DNA of 64,000 nucleotides from Prunus persica (GCF_000346465.2 NC_034016.1:15926730-15990729); one strand, 5' to 3'. Counted from the stretch's first letter, positions 1 to 14,357 are shown. Notes: a model not told the origin generated them from the letters alone. Program-made: numbers and translations.

Positions 1-442
1 TAGTCTTAACTTTTCTGTTTGCTAGGGTTTCTGTAATTTCTGTCTGTTGTAGGAAAACAGTCCATGATATTGAACGTGTTTGTAGTCAATAATATTTCGT
101 TGTGGAGTTTGTCAATCTGATCATTCTTGCGGTTTTGTTGCATATTTCTGGAATTTATAAATCTCAATCTTAATTGAATTGGCCCTTTTCACATGGGTTT
201 GTCATGCTCCCATTTGTCTGTTGATTTACCTAATTTGGTCAAATAAGCATATTCCCATTGTTATTTGAATGCATTGATGTGTTGCAATTTGTTGAATTAC
301 ATGAAGACATCTTGGTCAGATGTGTTCCATGAGTAGCTGTTGTTGATACATTTCTCATTTGGATTTGTTACTTATTTGGGTCTGGTTTGTGTTTATAACT
401 TTGCATCTTTGCAATATGTGTGTGTGTGTATATATATATTGA

Positions 443-675
<233 letters not shown>

Positions 676-1582
676 GTAGCTGACCTTCAACGTCCCAGGA
701 CTTGAAGTTTTGGCCCAAGAATCGTCAGAGTAGTTGTTTCTGAGTTGTCATGAACTCCAAGAAGATATTTTTGTTTTAGCTGATTTGCTGTTGAACTTGA
801 ATTGGTGGTCAGACTATGAATATTGTGTTAATGAATTAAAGTTTGATTTATGTTCTCTTTTGTTGTGGCTGTTTCTCATGTTCTGTTCTTGTTCATATCC
901 TATGGAATTTAGCACATTCTTGCTTGCTCAGTATTCCGTGATATCAAAAGACTTTTGTTCAACACTATCTAATATCGAACAAAAAAAATTGAACTTCGAA
1001 AGTAAATGGCACTGATCTTCCACATTGTTCTTCTGATTTTATCGTTTAGGGTTTCTTTGATTGCTATGTGCCATTGTCTTGCTATGTGCATTAGGTTGTA
1101 GTTATGGTGCACACCCGAGTTGTCGAACCAGATCATAATCTTAAGTTGATGTCTGTTTCTTGTTCCATTTAGTCGCATGTCCGGTTGCCTCTGCCAAAAT
1201 TAATTAGTTTATCAGTACTGTCAAAACGTTTGTAGAACAATGTGGAAGACCGGTGCCGGTGAAACTATTGCTATGGAATTATGCCTGCTCGAATTCGGCA
1301 AAAATCGCCTTCTTTGTTGAAGTGGAGATTAACTGAACCAAGTTAAAAGATAAAGAAGCTTGGTTGGCGTGTACTTTTAAGAATCAAATCGTAAGCACAG
1401 CGATAATGTTGCATATTTTAGAAGTTCAGATTTCATGTTATGCAAATTTGATTAGAAATTTTCATGGTATGTTAAAATCCAACTGCATCTAGTTAGGGCG
1501 TTTTTCTTGATACAAGCGATACTAGAGAAGGAGAAATTAAACCACAAGTTTTCGGGTACAGTGATAAATATTTAACCACTTC
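676..1582. other. S29 3' UTR and spacer
   Basis: The first few hundred bases after the S29 stop codon are T-rich and probably its 3' UTR. I found no coding exon, RNA gene or clear repeat in the rest of this stretch. Confidence 0.5.
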
Positions 1583-2639
1583 GGCTGTGTTTGGCAGGCC
1601 TCACTGGACTGGACTAGCTTAAATAGCACTTGAAACCCATGTTTGGTAAAATAAGGGACTAACTTAAATGAGACTATATTGTCCAACAGTAAACAAAACC
1701 CCTCGTTCGCTCCTCTAATTTAGCGAGGTTAAAAAGTAGTTCGCAATATAGTGCCTCGCTAGATTGAACCGACGAGTCCCAACTAAACTCATTTCTTCTT
1801 CTTCTGAACCTGGAATTGGACTTTCTTGATTTCTGTTTTCAGTCAACCATATTCACTTAAGTCAGAGCCTTGGCTTGAATCAAAACCCCCTACCACAATC
1901 AACCTGTTAGACCACCACCATGAGTTTACCTAATTTCCGCAACCAAACAAACCCAAATCCTGGCTGGACAAGATCGAAGAGGACATGTGGGGAAAACGCA
2001 TTTGCTGAAGCCTTTGCCTAAGGCTTTCTCAATTGAATAAAAAGGAGTCAACGGGGGAGAAGAAGAACTGGGGAAAAAAGGGATGTGGAGGTGGGTTCCG
2101 ATGGGAATGAGAGAGAGAATTAGGGAGGTTTATGATTAAAGAAAAAAACCAGAAAGAAAAAAGGGATGTGGACGTGAGTTGCGATGGGAGAGAGAGAGAA
2201 TGAGGGGGGTTGTTGAATAATGATAACAAATAGAGAAAAAAAAAAGAGAATGGGGAGGTTGGGTTTCTGATTAAAGAAAAAGAAAATAGAGAGCAAAAAA
2301 AAAAAAAGATAAACAGAATGAGGAGGTTGGGTTGGGCCTGAATCTGATGATTTTTTATTTTTTGTTTAACATAATTTTATCCTTTAAAAATATCAGAATC
2401 TTCGTTTTTATTTATTTATTTTAATATTATTGTTTTAAATTTAATTATTACAATAATTATTTTTTAGTCCGACATAGCACCAAACGTAGGTCTTCACTAT
2501 TTTTACAATCTAGCTTCTTAGTCCGATGCAGCACCAAACATAGGTCAGTACTTAATCCAGCTTAGGCCAATCCGAGCTAATCCAAGACAGTCCCAATATT
2601 TAGTCCAATCCATGACAGTCCGCCGTACCAAACGACCCC
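1583..2639. mobile_element. Large Harbinger-like MITE, TTC target duplication
   Basis: The left end starts GGCTGTGTTTGGCA and the right end, read on the other strand, starts GGGGTCGTTTGGTA, giving imperfect terminal inverted repeats. The trinucleotide TTC flanks both sides (1580-1582 and 2640-2642). Ends of the form GG..TGTTTGG with a 3-bp target duplication are typical of PIF/Harbinger-type elements, although their usual target is TWA. The interior has no transposase. It holds purine-rich degenerate repeats at about 2040-2330 and a pair of about 29-bp similar units near 2464-2492 and 2518-2546 that repeat the phrase CACCAAACNTAGGTC. It is non-autonomous; the family assignment is inferred from ends and target size. 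Confidence 0.6.
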
Positions 2640-5600
2640 TTCAGTTATAAGCTCTAGACTGTCAGAGTCGTTTTCAAAGAATAGTTCATTTGATATTTGA
2701 AATTTAGATGGTTCACAACTTCCCCTTCTCCTCCTCTCAGTGTTCCTGATGATGCTTGGCAGTTTCAAAAATCTGTGGACTTTTGAAGTGGGGCAGCATT
2801 ACATCAATAATAGAACCAATCGAACATGGCAGTCCTATGCCATACATTCAAGCCAATACCTCCAAGTTACCAATAATTTATGAAGTTAGTTCATGTTGAG
2901 TAGGTCTAGGAAAATCATGGTGGTCACCCATTTTGGTTACATCACAAAACTTTTGTATCTCTGATGCCACCGACTCTACAATCCCTGTGCAAGTTCAGTG
3001 CTTGCGTTTTCTTGTCTCCAGGACAAAAATGAACAAACTTATATTACCTTTCTAAGCCAAACCACAATGCATTTTTTTTTTTCTGTATTTTGCTAATCAG
3101 TGGAGCTTCTAGTTCATTCTTGAGAACAATTTCTTGTTTTTTCTTCTTATTCAACAGTAACTGGAATATCATAGCGTGGTATTACTTATCGGCACATTAT
3201 TATATGGGTGGAAGACGGGTTTATCTTAGAAGATAAGATATGCCCGTGTTAAAACATGAATGAATTAGTTATACCATGTGACGACAGTACAGTCTCACCC
3301 GAAAATTACTCTTGAAAAAAAAGAGTGCAAGAAGTGCTAGCTGAGAGTACCAGCAGGCATCAGTAACATATTATGGTGCAACTAACAAATTATACTGAGG
3401 TGACTACAGCATCAATGATAGTGAAGATTACCTAAATGCAAATAAAAGCACAAATGGGCATGCAATAGCAATAATATACTTCACCAAACTACTTGACTAA
3501 AATTTCTTCATCTCCAAGTTAGTTTTAAAAATCCTCTTTTTCAGATGTCTTTTCTAACATCAATCACTTCCCTCTATCATTCAGGTACAAAACTTCTGGA
3601 ACTCATTAAATTTTCTCCTCTCCCACAACCATCAAATTGCACAATTGAAAGCTTCTCACATGACTGGCATGCAAAACTCCTGGAGAAATTTTCCCCAAGT
3701 GTGAAGATTTTAATGTAAAACAATGAATCATTGTGACTCTGGATTGTTGCCAACCATCATGAAGGGGTTTATGAATTATGATTTTATGATGATCCTTTTA
3801 GATTCTAAGAAAATTAATGCAGAAAGTATAAATCTAACCTAATTAATCACATATAATACACACATGTTAGACTCTATATGCAAAATAATCACTTTTTTTT
3901 TTTCTTTGGAAAGGAAATGGTCACTTTCATTTTCTCTGTTGGGTTGAAGTGGAGAGGAGAAGCAATGTTGGAAAGCTATGGGGTGCAGACAAAATCATTC
4001 TCCTGTAGTTTATAATCACTTTCAAAACAAACTAACTAATACCCAATTAAACAAACATCACCTAGCGGGTGTGTGTTACTTTTAAACTAATTATCCAATT
4101 GGAGTGTACCTTAAGTCACATGGCTGCAAAACAAATCCAAAGCTATCATCATTTCAGGATATTGTAGGCTTAGTAGCCAAAGCTGAAATGATGCTATTCC
4201 AAAATTGGTGAATCAATATTCTATAGAGAGACTCAGTTGGGATTTGGGGTTCTTAACAGGTTTGTAATTGTCTGCTAGTAATTTTATCATTGATGGATCA
4301 GATTCTCCCTGAACTTTCACTGTTTTCAATGGTTTTTTCTTTTTTTTTTATTATTATTAAACAACTAATGTCTACGAGATTTGAACTCAGAACATTCCTC
4401 AACAAAATAAAGGCTAATTGTAACTAGGCTAAATGATCATTGACACTAAGTGCAGCACTGCACTGTTACATCGTTTGACTAGTACATTGCTCTCTCGGTG
4501 TAGTAGCTTGAGTCTCCGGACTAGTACATTACCACTCCAAGCACCTCGGAAATTAACCGCCATGTTCTGTGGTTCACTGCTAAAATTACCAAACTCCTGC
4601 AGATTAGTATCTATTTTGAAGTCAACAAGATAATAATTGAAGCTCTAATCAGTGATGTACGGACACCAATAAGGCCTTGAGTGGTTAGTGTGATTAGATC
4701 TTACCTGATGTGGGGCAGACAGTGAGGAAGTTTCATGTTTTACTGTTAAAAAAGTTGATGCTTTTGTATTTTCAAGTTGGCTGGAGAAAGATATTATGTA
4801 ATCTGTCTTCAATTGCCATACTTTGGTTGTACTTTCTCCACAAACACCACATGGGTTAGGGCTTCATAGGTAGATTAGACTATCATAATAAAAGCAATTA
4901 GGCAGGTGGGTTAATGAGGTTCATTGTGTACTTTTTGGTTGCCTTTCCAGCTGGTGCAGTGCAGGATTCATTTCCTAGCCTCTTCCAAAAAATAATTTCT
5001 TTTTTTTTTCTTTATAATAATTTTACTGAATTTGAACAGTAAGATTTGTATTTGGTCGGATCACGGATGGGATTATCTTGTTTTTGGTAGATTAAGTCCA
5101 TGGAATCAAAGAATAAACAATGCATATGTCCTGCATTTTCTGATATAATATGAACCAGAAATGTATTAGAAAATATCCATATATATACAGTCAAACTAAG
5201 TTAGATTTCATAACCAGAATGAAAATGTTAGAGAGAGAAATGAACTATAATTTTGGATGGAAATATAAAAAAATTGCTGAACATATAAGGAAAGTTGATG
5301 GCACTAATCACATTTTTCTTCTTGTTTTTTTTAGAAGGAATTGGGAAATTAGGTAGTTGGGACAATTTGCCAACAAATTTTTAACCAATTTTCCTTTGGA
5401 CCATTTGAGCAGATGCTAAAAGATTGAGATTTATTGTGGAGCTGATTTAATGTTGATGCCTTTGAATGATAAGTGTTTCTTTGATATAAAAAATTGCGGA
5501 GCTAGTGAATCGGGCTGGCAAGAGCCACAACAAAGAAAAAAGTTACGGGGATTTAAAAGAAATAGGAAATATGTTGAAAGCAAAGGCATAACTAAAAATT

Positions 5601-6859
5601 GAGAGATGGTGATTAAGATGTGGTATCTCTTTATACAAACTAATGCTAAAAAAGGTTATATAGCTTAGCTTGCAAAAATGACACAATGCAATTGAGTCCA
5701 TCCTTTAATCTTGTTTAAGCTTATGGCATCATTAATTTATGTCATCAACCACTTTTTTGCTTGAATGCTGTTTTCATGGAGGTTAGCTCACTCATATCTT
5801 TCCCTCATGAAGAAAAAAGAAAATTATGCAGCTTGTATTGCCATTATAGATTAGTTTTATAGCTGCATCTCTCTCCTTTTTTATTATTATTTTTATTTTA
5901 TATTGTGCCTCTCATTATTTTGTTACTAATTTGGCAATTATGACAACTTCCACTCCACAAATGCTATCCATGGACAGTGTACAGTAATTGTTCTGTACAG
6001 CAAAATAGTACATACCAGAGACAGAGAACAAGATTGGAATTTTTTTAACCCATGTCTCATGTATATGTGTGAGAATAAGATGAGGTGAACACATACCACA
6101 ATTTTGGCATATACTTGTACTTTGTACCACCATTTTTGTTTGAATTCAAAACCTCCTTGAAATAACAACTCAAGCGTTTCTCATCGGGCGATAATCTATA
6201 CGGGGATTTTCATATCACGTCATCCTAATAATGTAATATGTTAAATTATTTGGCGATAATTTATAATGCATGTTTTTTTTTTGGACGAAAATTTATAATG
6301 CATGTTTAAAACTGAATAATATATACATGTATTTTTTTTTTTCAATTTTAGTGCATGTCATGATATTCTGATACTACATCAGCAAGAAGTCCCTTGGTTT
6401 CTTTGTTCTTTTTCTTTGTTTTGTGAATAAAATTATATAATCCAATATCCGGAAATTATTATATGGGAGAAAGTCACATGTGGAGAAAATGTATTAATAA
6501 ATTAATTAAAAAGTTTTAAGACTTAAAATGCAATTAAATCAACATAACATAACGTTAACGTCCCTCCAAAGTTTCTCAGAGAAAAAAAAATCCCAAACCT
6601 GCAAAAACTCTCATAGCATTTTCTTTTGGCCAGAGACGCTCCCAGACTCTCTCTCTCATACACTTGCAAATCTCGCCTCTCTCTCTTACCGACTTCTACT
6701 TCTCTTTCTCTCTCTCTCAAAACCCACAAACACAGAGACAGCAAAGCTCACGGCTTTCTCTCTCAGCTCCAAAAATGCTGAATCTCCCGCAAACCTATCT
6801 CAGAATTTCCCCTTCTCCTGCAATTTCTTAAATCTGCATTGCTAATTTTTGGGCGCGTG
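2640..6859. other. AT-rich spacer upstream of the QWRF gene
   Basis: I see no supportable coding exon here. Short open frames do not resemble known proteins and lack splice-site support. The last 250 bases (6600-6840) become pyrimidine-rich with CTCTCTCT tracts, as is common in plant 5' leaders, and probably belong to the promoter-proximal and 5' UTR region of the following gene. A SINE-like fragment lies at 4338-4440. Confidence 0.5.
4338..4440 (-). repeat. tRNA-derived SINE-like fragment
   Basis: On the minus strand, an A-box-like TAGCCTAGTTAC (near 4431-4420) is followed by a B-box-like GAGTTCAAATCTC (4388-4376), then a tail of TAATAATAATAAAAA (4359-4339). Pol III-type boxes in this order followed by a short A-rich tail are the layout of plant tRNA-derived SINEs. 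No target duplication was confirmed. Confidence 0.4.
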
Positions 6860-6895
6860 ATGGGTTTGCGAGTGGCACAAAAATTCAATCTTTAA
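6860..6895 (+). other. Upstream open reading frame in the QWRF leader
   Basis: An ATG at 6860 opens an 11-codon frame (MGLRVAQKFNL, then TAA) ending 43 bases before the main start. Being so close to the CDS and downstream of the CT-rich leader, it is probably transcribed and could lower initiation at the main ATG. Whether it is translated is not visible from sequence. Confidence 0.4.
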
Positions 6896-6938
6896 GAGGG
6901 CAATGTGAGGAGGAGGACTTAGGATTTTCAACAGTCCT

Positions 6939-9900
6939 ATGATGGTGGCTGCCATTTCTGAAGCAGCTTCAAACGACCCTCCAAACCCCAAAACCTCCGC
7001 AGACCCACGCTCACGCACCCATCTCCAAAACCCATCAAGGCCTCCCCTTTTGCCCTCAGAGAAAGACAATGGCTTTGTGCAAAGAAGACCCAGAGGCAGA
7101 CAAGTCTCGTCTAAGTACATGTCTCCTTCTCCTTCTTCTTCTTCCACCTCAACATCCACTTCTACTGTCTCGTCCTCTGCGTCTTCTAGAAGATGCCCAT
7201 CTCCATTGCTCTCAAGGTCCATAAACTCCTCTTCAAACTCGACCCCAGTGCCCTCTTTGGGTCCGAAACGGGCTCAATCGGTGGACCGGAGGCGACCCAT
7301 TACGCCTCGGACCTCCACGGGTCTCCCTGAGGCTCGGCTAAGCAATGCAGGCGCTGAAGTCTCTGCTGCCACTCGGCTTTTGGTCACTTCCACTCGTAGC
7401 TTATCAGTTTCTTTTCAAGGTGAGGCCTTTTCGCTTCCGATTAGTAAGACTAAAGCAGCTGCCTCGCCTAGTGGGGCTGTTGCGAGGAAGGCTACGCCTG
7501 AGAGACGCCGGTCGACCCCTGTAAGAGGAGATCAGGCTGAGAATTCTAAGCCTTCTGATCAGTATCGGTGGCCGGCCAGGACCAGACAATTGAGTTCGGG
7601 TTCTAATAACTCGTTGTCCAGGAGCTTGGACTGTAGTTCGGAGACTAGGAAGCTCAATGGGATTGGATCTGGGGTTGCGGCTAGAGCATTGCAGCAATCT
7701 ATGATTGATGATAGCAGAAGAGCTTCCTTTGATCGCAGATTGAGCTTAGATTTGGGCAATGCTGAGCCTTTAAAGGCTGCTGAGCAAAACCCAGATGCCA
7801 ATTCAGCCAATGATTCTTCTGTGCCTTCTGATCTCACTGCTTCTGATACAGACAGTGTTTCCTCTGGTAGCACTTCAGGTGTACATGATGCTGGTGGTGT
7901 TGCGAAGAGTCGAACTGCCCCTCGTGGCATTGTTGTGTCTGCAAGGTTTTGGCAGGAGACTAATAGCCGGTTGAGGCGGTTGCAGGATCCCGGTTCGCCT
8001 TTATCAACAAGCCCTGTGTCTAGAGCAGGGTCGAAATTCATTCAATCTCAATCGAAAAAGTTTAATGGTGATATCCCATTATCATCATCTCCTCGAACGA
8101 TAGCTTCCCCCACTAGGGGACCAACTCGGCCTGCTTCTCCGGGAAAGCTTTGGACTTCTTCATCAATGTCACCATCAAGGGGGTATAGTCCTTCTCGGGT
8201 GAGAAGCAGTGTTAATGGTTCCTTGAATATTAGTTATTCTGGTCCTGCACCTTCAATTCTCAGTTTTTCTGTTGATACTCGGAGAGGGAAGATGGGGGAA
8301 GATAGGATTGTTGATGCACACATGCTCAGGCTTCTGTATAACCGTTATCTGCAATGGCGATTTGTAAATGCAAGAGCAGATGCTACCTTCATGGTGCATA
8401 GACTGAATGCAGAGGTATGCTTGTGGTGCTATAAATTGCAATGCTGTATATCTTCTAATTGTGTTTCTTCAGGAATTTGTTTGGTGCTTGTATGGTCATA
8501 GACTCATAGATATTGTTTGCCATGGTTGATGTACACTTCAATTTGCTTTGTACTCATTATACTGCACACATCTCCATAATTAGCATGGTTCATGTGTGTA
8601 TGTTCATTGCTTTCCATCCAATTAGAGTTTCTTTCCCCCAGTAATTACAACAAGAACGGGAACTTCTCCTTGTCACCTTGTTTCTTTTATGGCAACTTTT
8701 TTTTTCCTTAATAAGTACTGCATTTTCCTTTTTCCTTATGAATTTAACATTATATAATCCATTTCTGAGCTCTAATCAGAAGTATGCGAGGTTATTTAGG
8801 GAACTTTTGGTTTTAACCAAGTGTGGAAATACAGAAGGCTGCATAAATATTTGATACCAATAACATCCGGGTAATAAAGGGATGAAGCTCAAGTCTTAAA
8901 TGAGGTGTGCCACTGTCATTAGTTTTTAGCTGTAAATAAAAAAAAGGTGTGTGGTTGTCATTGGAAACTTCTGGAGTGGATAGATTTGGAAAGTAGTAGA
9001 ATGAAAAGGTGATTTGTGAAGTCTTTAGAGTGATTATTGAGTTGACTGATTGCTCTAGAATGGAGTAGATGGCTTTCGCCTAGTATGCAATGAACAATCA
9101 TGGCTTGTCGGGAGTTATCTTTAAGCAGGACTTGATTTCTCTTTCAGTTTAATAGACTCCATGAATGGAGATTGCATATTGTCATGTTTTGTCGCTTAAT
9201 TGGTGTCTTTATTTGATGTCTTCAAACAAGACTCATAGTGAATTTGGAATTTGATAATGCATCTGTCTCTTTGGTATATTTGCTCTTTTTTCTTTTTTCT
9301 ATATGTTTGAACTTGTCTGATTTTGTTTAAACTTTTCAACATGTTTGATTTTGGCTGAACCCTTATGATTCTATAAAACATAGCTTTATTTCTAGTGGTT
9401 GAATTCATGCTTGTCATTTCAGCCACAAGTGAGTACTTTAAATCAGTTTGTTTGAGCTTTTTCACATCCATAGAATGATTTCCATTTCTTCAACTATGTA
9501 TAGAAGTGACGTGATACATTGTATCTGGTTCTGATTTTGTTGACAGTTCATATGTGTTTATCACTAGGGTTCAGAAAAAGTTTATTCGTACTGGCATCTC
9601 TGCTGCATATGATGTGATGAAATGGTCAGGATGGTTTCAGTTTGTGTACAGTTTCTTTTGTCTAAATTTGTATTTTCTTGGGTGCCAGAAAAATCTATGG
9701 AATGCATGGGTATCAATCTCAGAGCTACGGCATTCCGTCACGCTTAAAAAGATCAAGTTACTTTTGCTGAGGCAGAAATTAAAGTTAACTTCTATCCTCA
9801 AAGGACAAGTAAGATTCAGAGATTCACTATCTTCATGGCATTTACTTTCTGCTCCATATTTATATATCATTGGCTGGAATCTGAAAGTGCTATAATACGA

Positions 9901-11764
9901 AATATGAGTAGGTGGTGGGAATTTTTTGTGATACTTCATTAAAAGATTCATGTTCAGGAGATGTACTTGAGTTTTGTGCTGACCTTCAGTCTACAGTTAT
10001 GACCAGTCGTGTGACTTGCTAGGTAAAAGTTTAGGGCTTTAATTATGACAGAAATGAAATTAGTCACATTTTTAATACCCACTGCTCCCCTAGACCCCTT
10101 TTTTGTTTTTTGTTTTTTTTCTCTATCACTCTTCTTTCCACTTGGTTGACTTCCTTATTAACTTTTAACTATATACGTTCGAACAAAAACTGATACCATT
10201 GCTGTTGTTACCTCTGCCCCTCCGGGATTAGAGGCTTGCTCTTTCGCTGTGTGCAATTTTGAGCAACGTTCTCTCTAAATAGCACCATCAAGACGTTAGT
10301 GTTGATAATACTACCTACCACCAATGAATTCTTAGTGACGTAGATTGCCATACTAGTACAAGTTCAAATGCTTTCCATTTTCTGTATTTTGGCCTTTTGC
10401 ATTCAATAGAAGGAATAATCTTGAGAAGAATCTTCCGTCCACCCCAAGTTCCTTTGTATTGTACTACTACATCAAGTAGCTGTTTAATAAGAAGTTTGTT
10501 GTTTTGGTGTTTGTAGATCACTTATTTGGAAGAATGGGCTATTCTGGACCGAGATCACACTAGTTCTTTGCTAGGGGCAACTGAAGCATTGCAGGCCAGT
10601 ACTCTCCGTCTTCCGGTTGTTGGAAAAGCAATTGTATGTGGCTTCTTCTTACCCTTAACTTAATCAAGGACGTATCGAAGGCCTGAACCAAGGATCCATC
10701 ACTGTTCAAAAGACTGACTACGTTTATTTTATATTAGGTTGACTTTCAAAAGCTGAAAGATGCTGTGGGTTCTGCAGCTGATGTGATGCAAGCAATGGCG
10801 TCCTCAATTTGCTCTCTTTCATTGAAGGTAATCTATTTTTTTTTTCTTCTCTTGAATCACGTTTCTATTCTTCTTGTTTAGTTTCCTTATTCTTCCAAAC
10901 ATTTCACAGAAATATACGTCAATTGCATTCTGTTCTTCCCCTATGTTATAAGTTGTAAATATAAAAATGAACAAAAGTGAGAGATGAAGCCACTGTACCT
11001 GAACATTAGCCGAGGAGCTGGCATAGATGTTGTAGTTGGGTAGAACCATTGTTTTACATTTAGGTGAAACAATTTTTTGAGGTATCCTCCGTTAAAAATG
11101 TTATACTTTCCAGTACGCCTAGGTGATTGATGTTATTGTTTAATTCCTAGAAGTAATAATTGATTGATTCAGTTGGATTGAACTACAACAGTCACTTACC
11201 TGACCTAATTGTTTAGTAGTTGTTGACATCTGCACCCCTACCTGATTACTCTTTTATTTTTACAGCATATGGATTTTGTTTCCAGAAAGACCCTTAACCT
11301 TTTTTGCAGAGTATATTTAGAAGTGCCTCCATAGTCTAGCAATTTTGATATCTCCTAGACTTCATGCGTGTTATCTATTCATGCCCGCTAGATGTGAACT
11401 GTAGAGCCTCGTTATGAATAGCTTGAAACTATGCAAAAATTTGAAACTGTTTTAAGGAAGTTTCTTAAACACTTGCCATTGCAGGTGGAGGAAATGAATT
11501 CCTTGGTGTCTGAACTTATGAGGGTTACCGCAACAGAACGGTTTGTGCTTGAACAATGCAAAGATTTTTTGTCTACATTATCAGCCATGCAGGTAGTCTG
11601 GTAGTCTATGTCATTTTTTTTTTCCTTTCAAAGTTTCACTTTTTTCCGCAGTTTTTCAATTGCTTTCTTATTCATTGTAACAGGTCAAGGATTGTAGCTT
11701 GAGAACACATATAATACAATTACGACGTGTACCAACTACCCGCAGCCTGACAACACGTGTGTAG
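6939..11764 (+). CDS. QWRF: QWRF motif-containing protein (QWRF2/SCO3 type)
   Basis: Plant-specific DUF566 family; characterised members (SCO3/QWRF1, QWRF2, EDE1/AUG8) bind microtubules and affect organ growth, endosperm or plastid development. Exons: 6939-8414, 9689-9808, 10517-10633, 10738-10827, 11485-11592, 11684-11764, all with GT-AG borders and closing in frame to about 663 residues, near the length I recall for QWRF2. The N-terminal two thirds is a Ser/Pro/Arg-rich disordered region; the defining QWRF tetrapeptide is at residues 472-475 in [16 protein letters not shown]. It is followed by a helical C-terminal part ([17 protein letters not shown], then [20 protein letters not shown]). 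The start is the first of two adjacent ATGs at 6939. Intron 1 (8415-9688) is the longest. Which QWRF paralogue this is cannot be fixed without alignment. Confidence 0.93.
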
Positions 11765-14357
11765 AACTGATCTTATTTGACTACTCACTCCTAATGCTAA
11801 CATATTACATGGAGCCTTTCTTTTTCCACCGGGTGGAGGCAGCAGAGGTAATAAGAATGGATCAAGTAGCTAGTTTTGGCTTCTGATGTGGCAATTTTTG
11901 GAACCTGGTTGTGGTCTTCTGTGTCATGCATCTCAATGTATCTTTTGTATCTGAAGAATACAGAAAATGGCTTTTCCCCTCTCACTAAAATTAGCTGTAT
12001 ACAAGCACTCTTTTCTTTCCTTTGGGCAAAAAGGAAATGTATATGTATATATATGTAATTTCTCCTCATCACACTGTTAATCAAGTAGTTTGTGGTAAAT
12101 CTCTTAATTCAATCATCTTGTCATGCCTTTTCTTCTGCTCAATTGTTCGTGATTTCAACAATGCCATCGTTATTACTTTCTGTATAGAGTCTCAAACAGA
12201 TTGTTGGTTTTTCTATTTTAGTATAACCCAGGAAATTGGCTAAGTACAAGATCTCAAGCTGTTTAACGAAAAGGGTTTAGGCTTTGCCTCTGAATCTTAT
12301 CACGTTTGTAAACTTTTGTGCTATCTTTTTCTACAGCTCATATGAATTATAAAAACAAGAGGGATAAAATAATTCATCCTTGGATACTTCCCCCACATTG
12401 TGCACTTCAGTGCATGAAAGTTGGCAACCTCTTCTTTTCTGTTCTGTTTTTGTTCAGACTTCAGAGAATCAGAAGTCTCTTGCCCTCTAGTTTCTTCAAA
12501 TTCTTGTAAGGATGAAAATCCACGAACCCACTTGGCACATGCATTTGCCTCCATTGATGGAGGGGTGAAAATGGTTCTGAGAAAAGATAATATTAGCATC
12601 AGACTTTGACTATTGATTGACTGAAGTCATTATATCCAACGGTTCACAATCATCCCCCACGTTAAGGTTTGTGTTCACATGGCTCCTAAGAGAAAACATA
12701 GAATTGGAGTCAACTGGGAAGAAGAATTGACCTAGTTTGACTAGTTGGGTCAAGCGACAGCCCATGTTAAAGTTCCAGCATGTGAGGATGTTAGGGCCAC
12801 CATAATTTAATTCCGACCCAAAAAAATTTAAAAATAAAAAAAGAGAAAAAAAGAGGGCCACTAAAACCCAATTGCCCCTTTCCCGTTTTGGACTGAAAAC
12901 TCATTTGCCTTCAAATCCTTCTCCTACAAAAGACAGACTGTCGGTTTTATAACGTTTGTACCATTGTGGGCTGCAGGGGTCAACCATCCCATTTGGTTAA
13001 ACGAGTAAATCTGCCCTTTTTTTTTCTTTTTTTTATACCGTAGATCGACCTCCCTTCCTGTACATTAGTAGTTAGAATATTATTTAATAAAAATAAAAAA
13101 TAAATATCCTTCATGTCCATTTTTTTCTCAATACATAATCAAGAAACTGTTGAGAGATATATGCTGTCGTGTGGCATAATTTTTTTTATACATGCGATAA
13201 TTTATTCTAAATTAGTCGATTTTATAGAAAAAGAATTCGAATTTTGAGTGCAAATGGGTGGGTTCTTTACTTTGGTCGATTGGTTTAACCCACGTTTGCG
13301 TCATGTGACTAAATTTTAATTTCTAATTGGTTGAATCTTCCATGACGTCATTAATCTGTTGTACATGTTGTCATATTGTTTAACAATTAAGATCTCAAAC
13401 AAATATTGATATTTAAAATAGATTTTTAGAAGAAATACTAGAAGGAGAAAGATTCGAAAGCTTTCCAGCTGGAAACCACTCTCAGATGTCTCATATGTTA
13501 GTGATGCGGCGACACAATGTCAACTTCCAAAGTTTGCAAAGAGAAAAATTAGTATGTAAAATGGACCCAACTCTCCAATAATTTTTTCCCTCTCCAAGTA
13601 CGCATGACCTAAATTGGAGAGGAAATGGGTTGGATTTTGGGTGACCAACCACAAACATCTAACACATGAGAGGTGAGTGTACCGTCCACCACGAAGCCAC
13701 TGATTCAAAAAATTAATTTACATATTTGATAAAAGGCAGTAAATTTTCGATACAAATTAATATTATTATGTCATTTATTTATTTATATTATGACATGTGT
13801 ATATTTATTAATATGATATCTTCAAATATAAACATATTTCCCGTCCAGGATGTTACACATTTGTATATTGAGGGCTCAAAATAAACAAAAAAAGGCTGAA
13901 CCAATAATTTATATTGACAAAATTTATATGGAACCTTTTTTTTTCTTCACAACTTTTTTATACAGGTTCTAAAAGTGTTGTGCGGCCCTTGGAACGACTC
14001 AAAAGCCAAGCAATAATATTCCAAATATCTCATGCCCTCTACACAATTCATTTCCAAATTTTCATCCTCCAATCCAACCTTGACAACTCATTAAACCAAC
14101 TGAGACTGAAAATTTCATCCATGCATCAGAATCTTCAGTCATGGCCTCTGAATATATATTAATAAGAGATTATAATTTTTTTTTAAATTTCTTTAATTAA
14201 CTTTATGGTAAAAGGTCAAAAATCGAAGCAAAATTACAAGAGGATGCTTTTTTTTTATGCTTAAACAGCCGAATATTAATCCCCCCATATTATTTACTCG
14301 GCAATTACAACAAGAAGGAAGAAACAAAAATATATATTCTTGACCACGTATGCATGA
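11765..14357. other. Spacer between QWRF and LBD genes
   Basis: It contains the QWRF 3' UTR (roughly the first 300-500 bases) and AT-rich sequence. I found no second gene; apparent short open frames here have no recognisable protein similarity. A convergent arrangement follows, because the next gene is on the minus strand and ends at 14358. Confidence 0.5.

Noticed and set aside
6842..7222. Antisense frame of 126 codons over the QWRF first exon
   Set aside because: It is acidic, low-complexity sequence produced by the Ser-rich sense coding region. The sense frame has the family motif and splice sites.
7559..8041. Antisense frame of 160 codons in QWRF exon 1
   Set aside because: It overlaps a strongly supported sense exon and has no recognisable domain.
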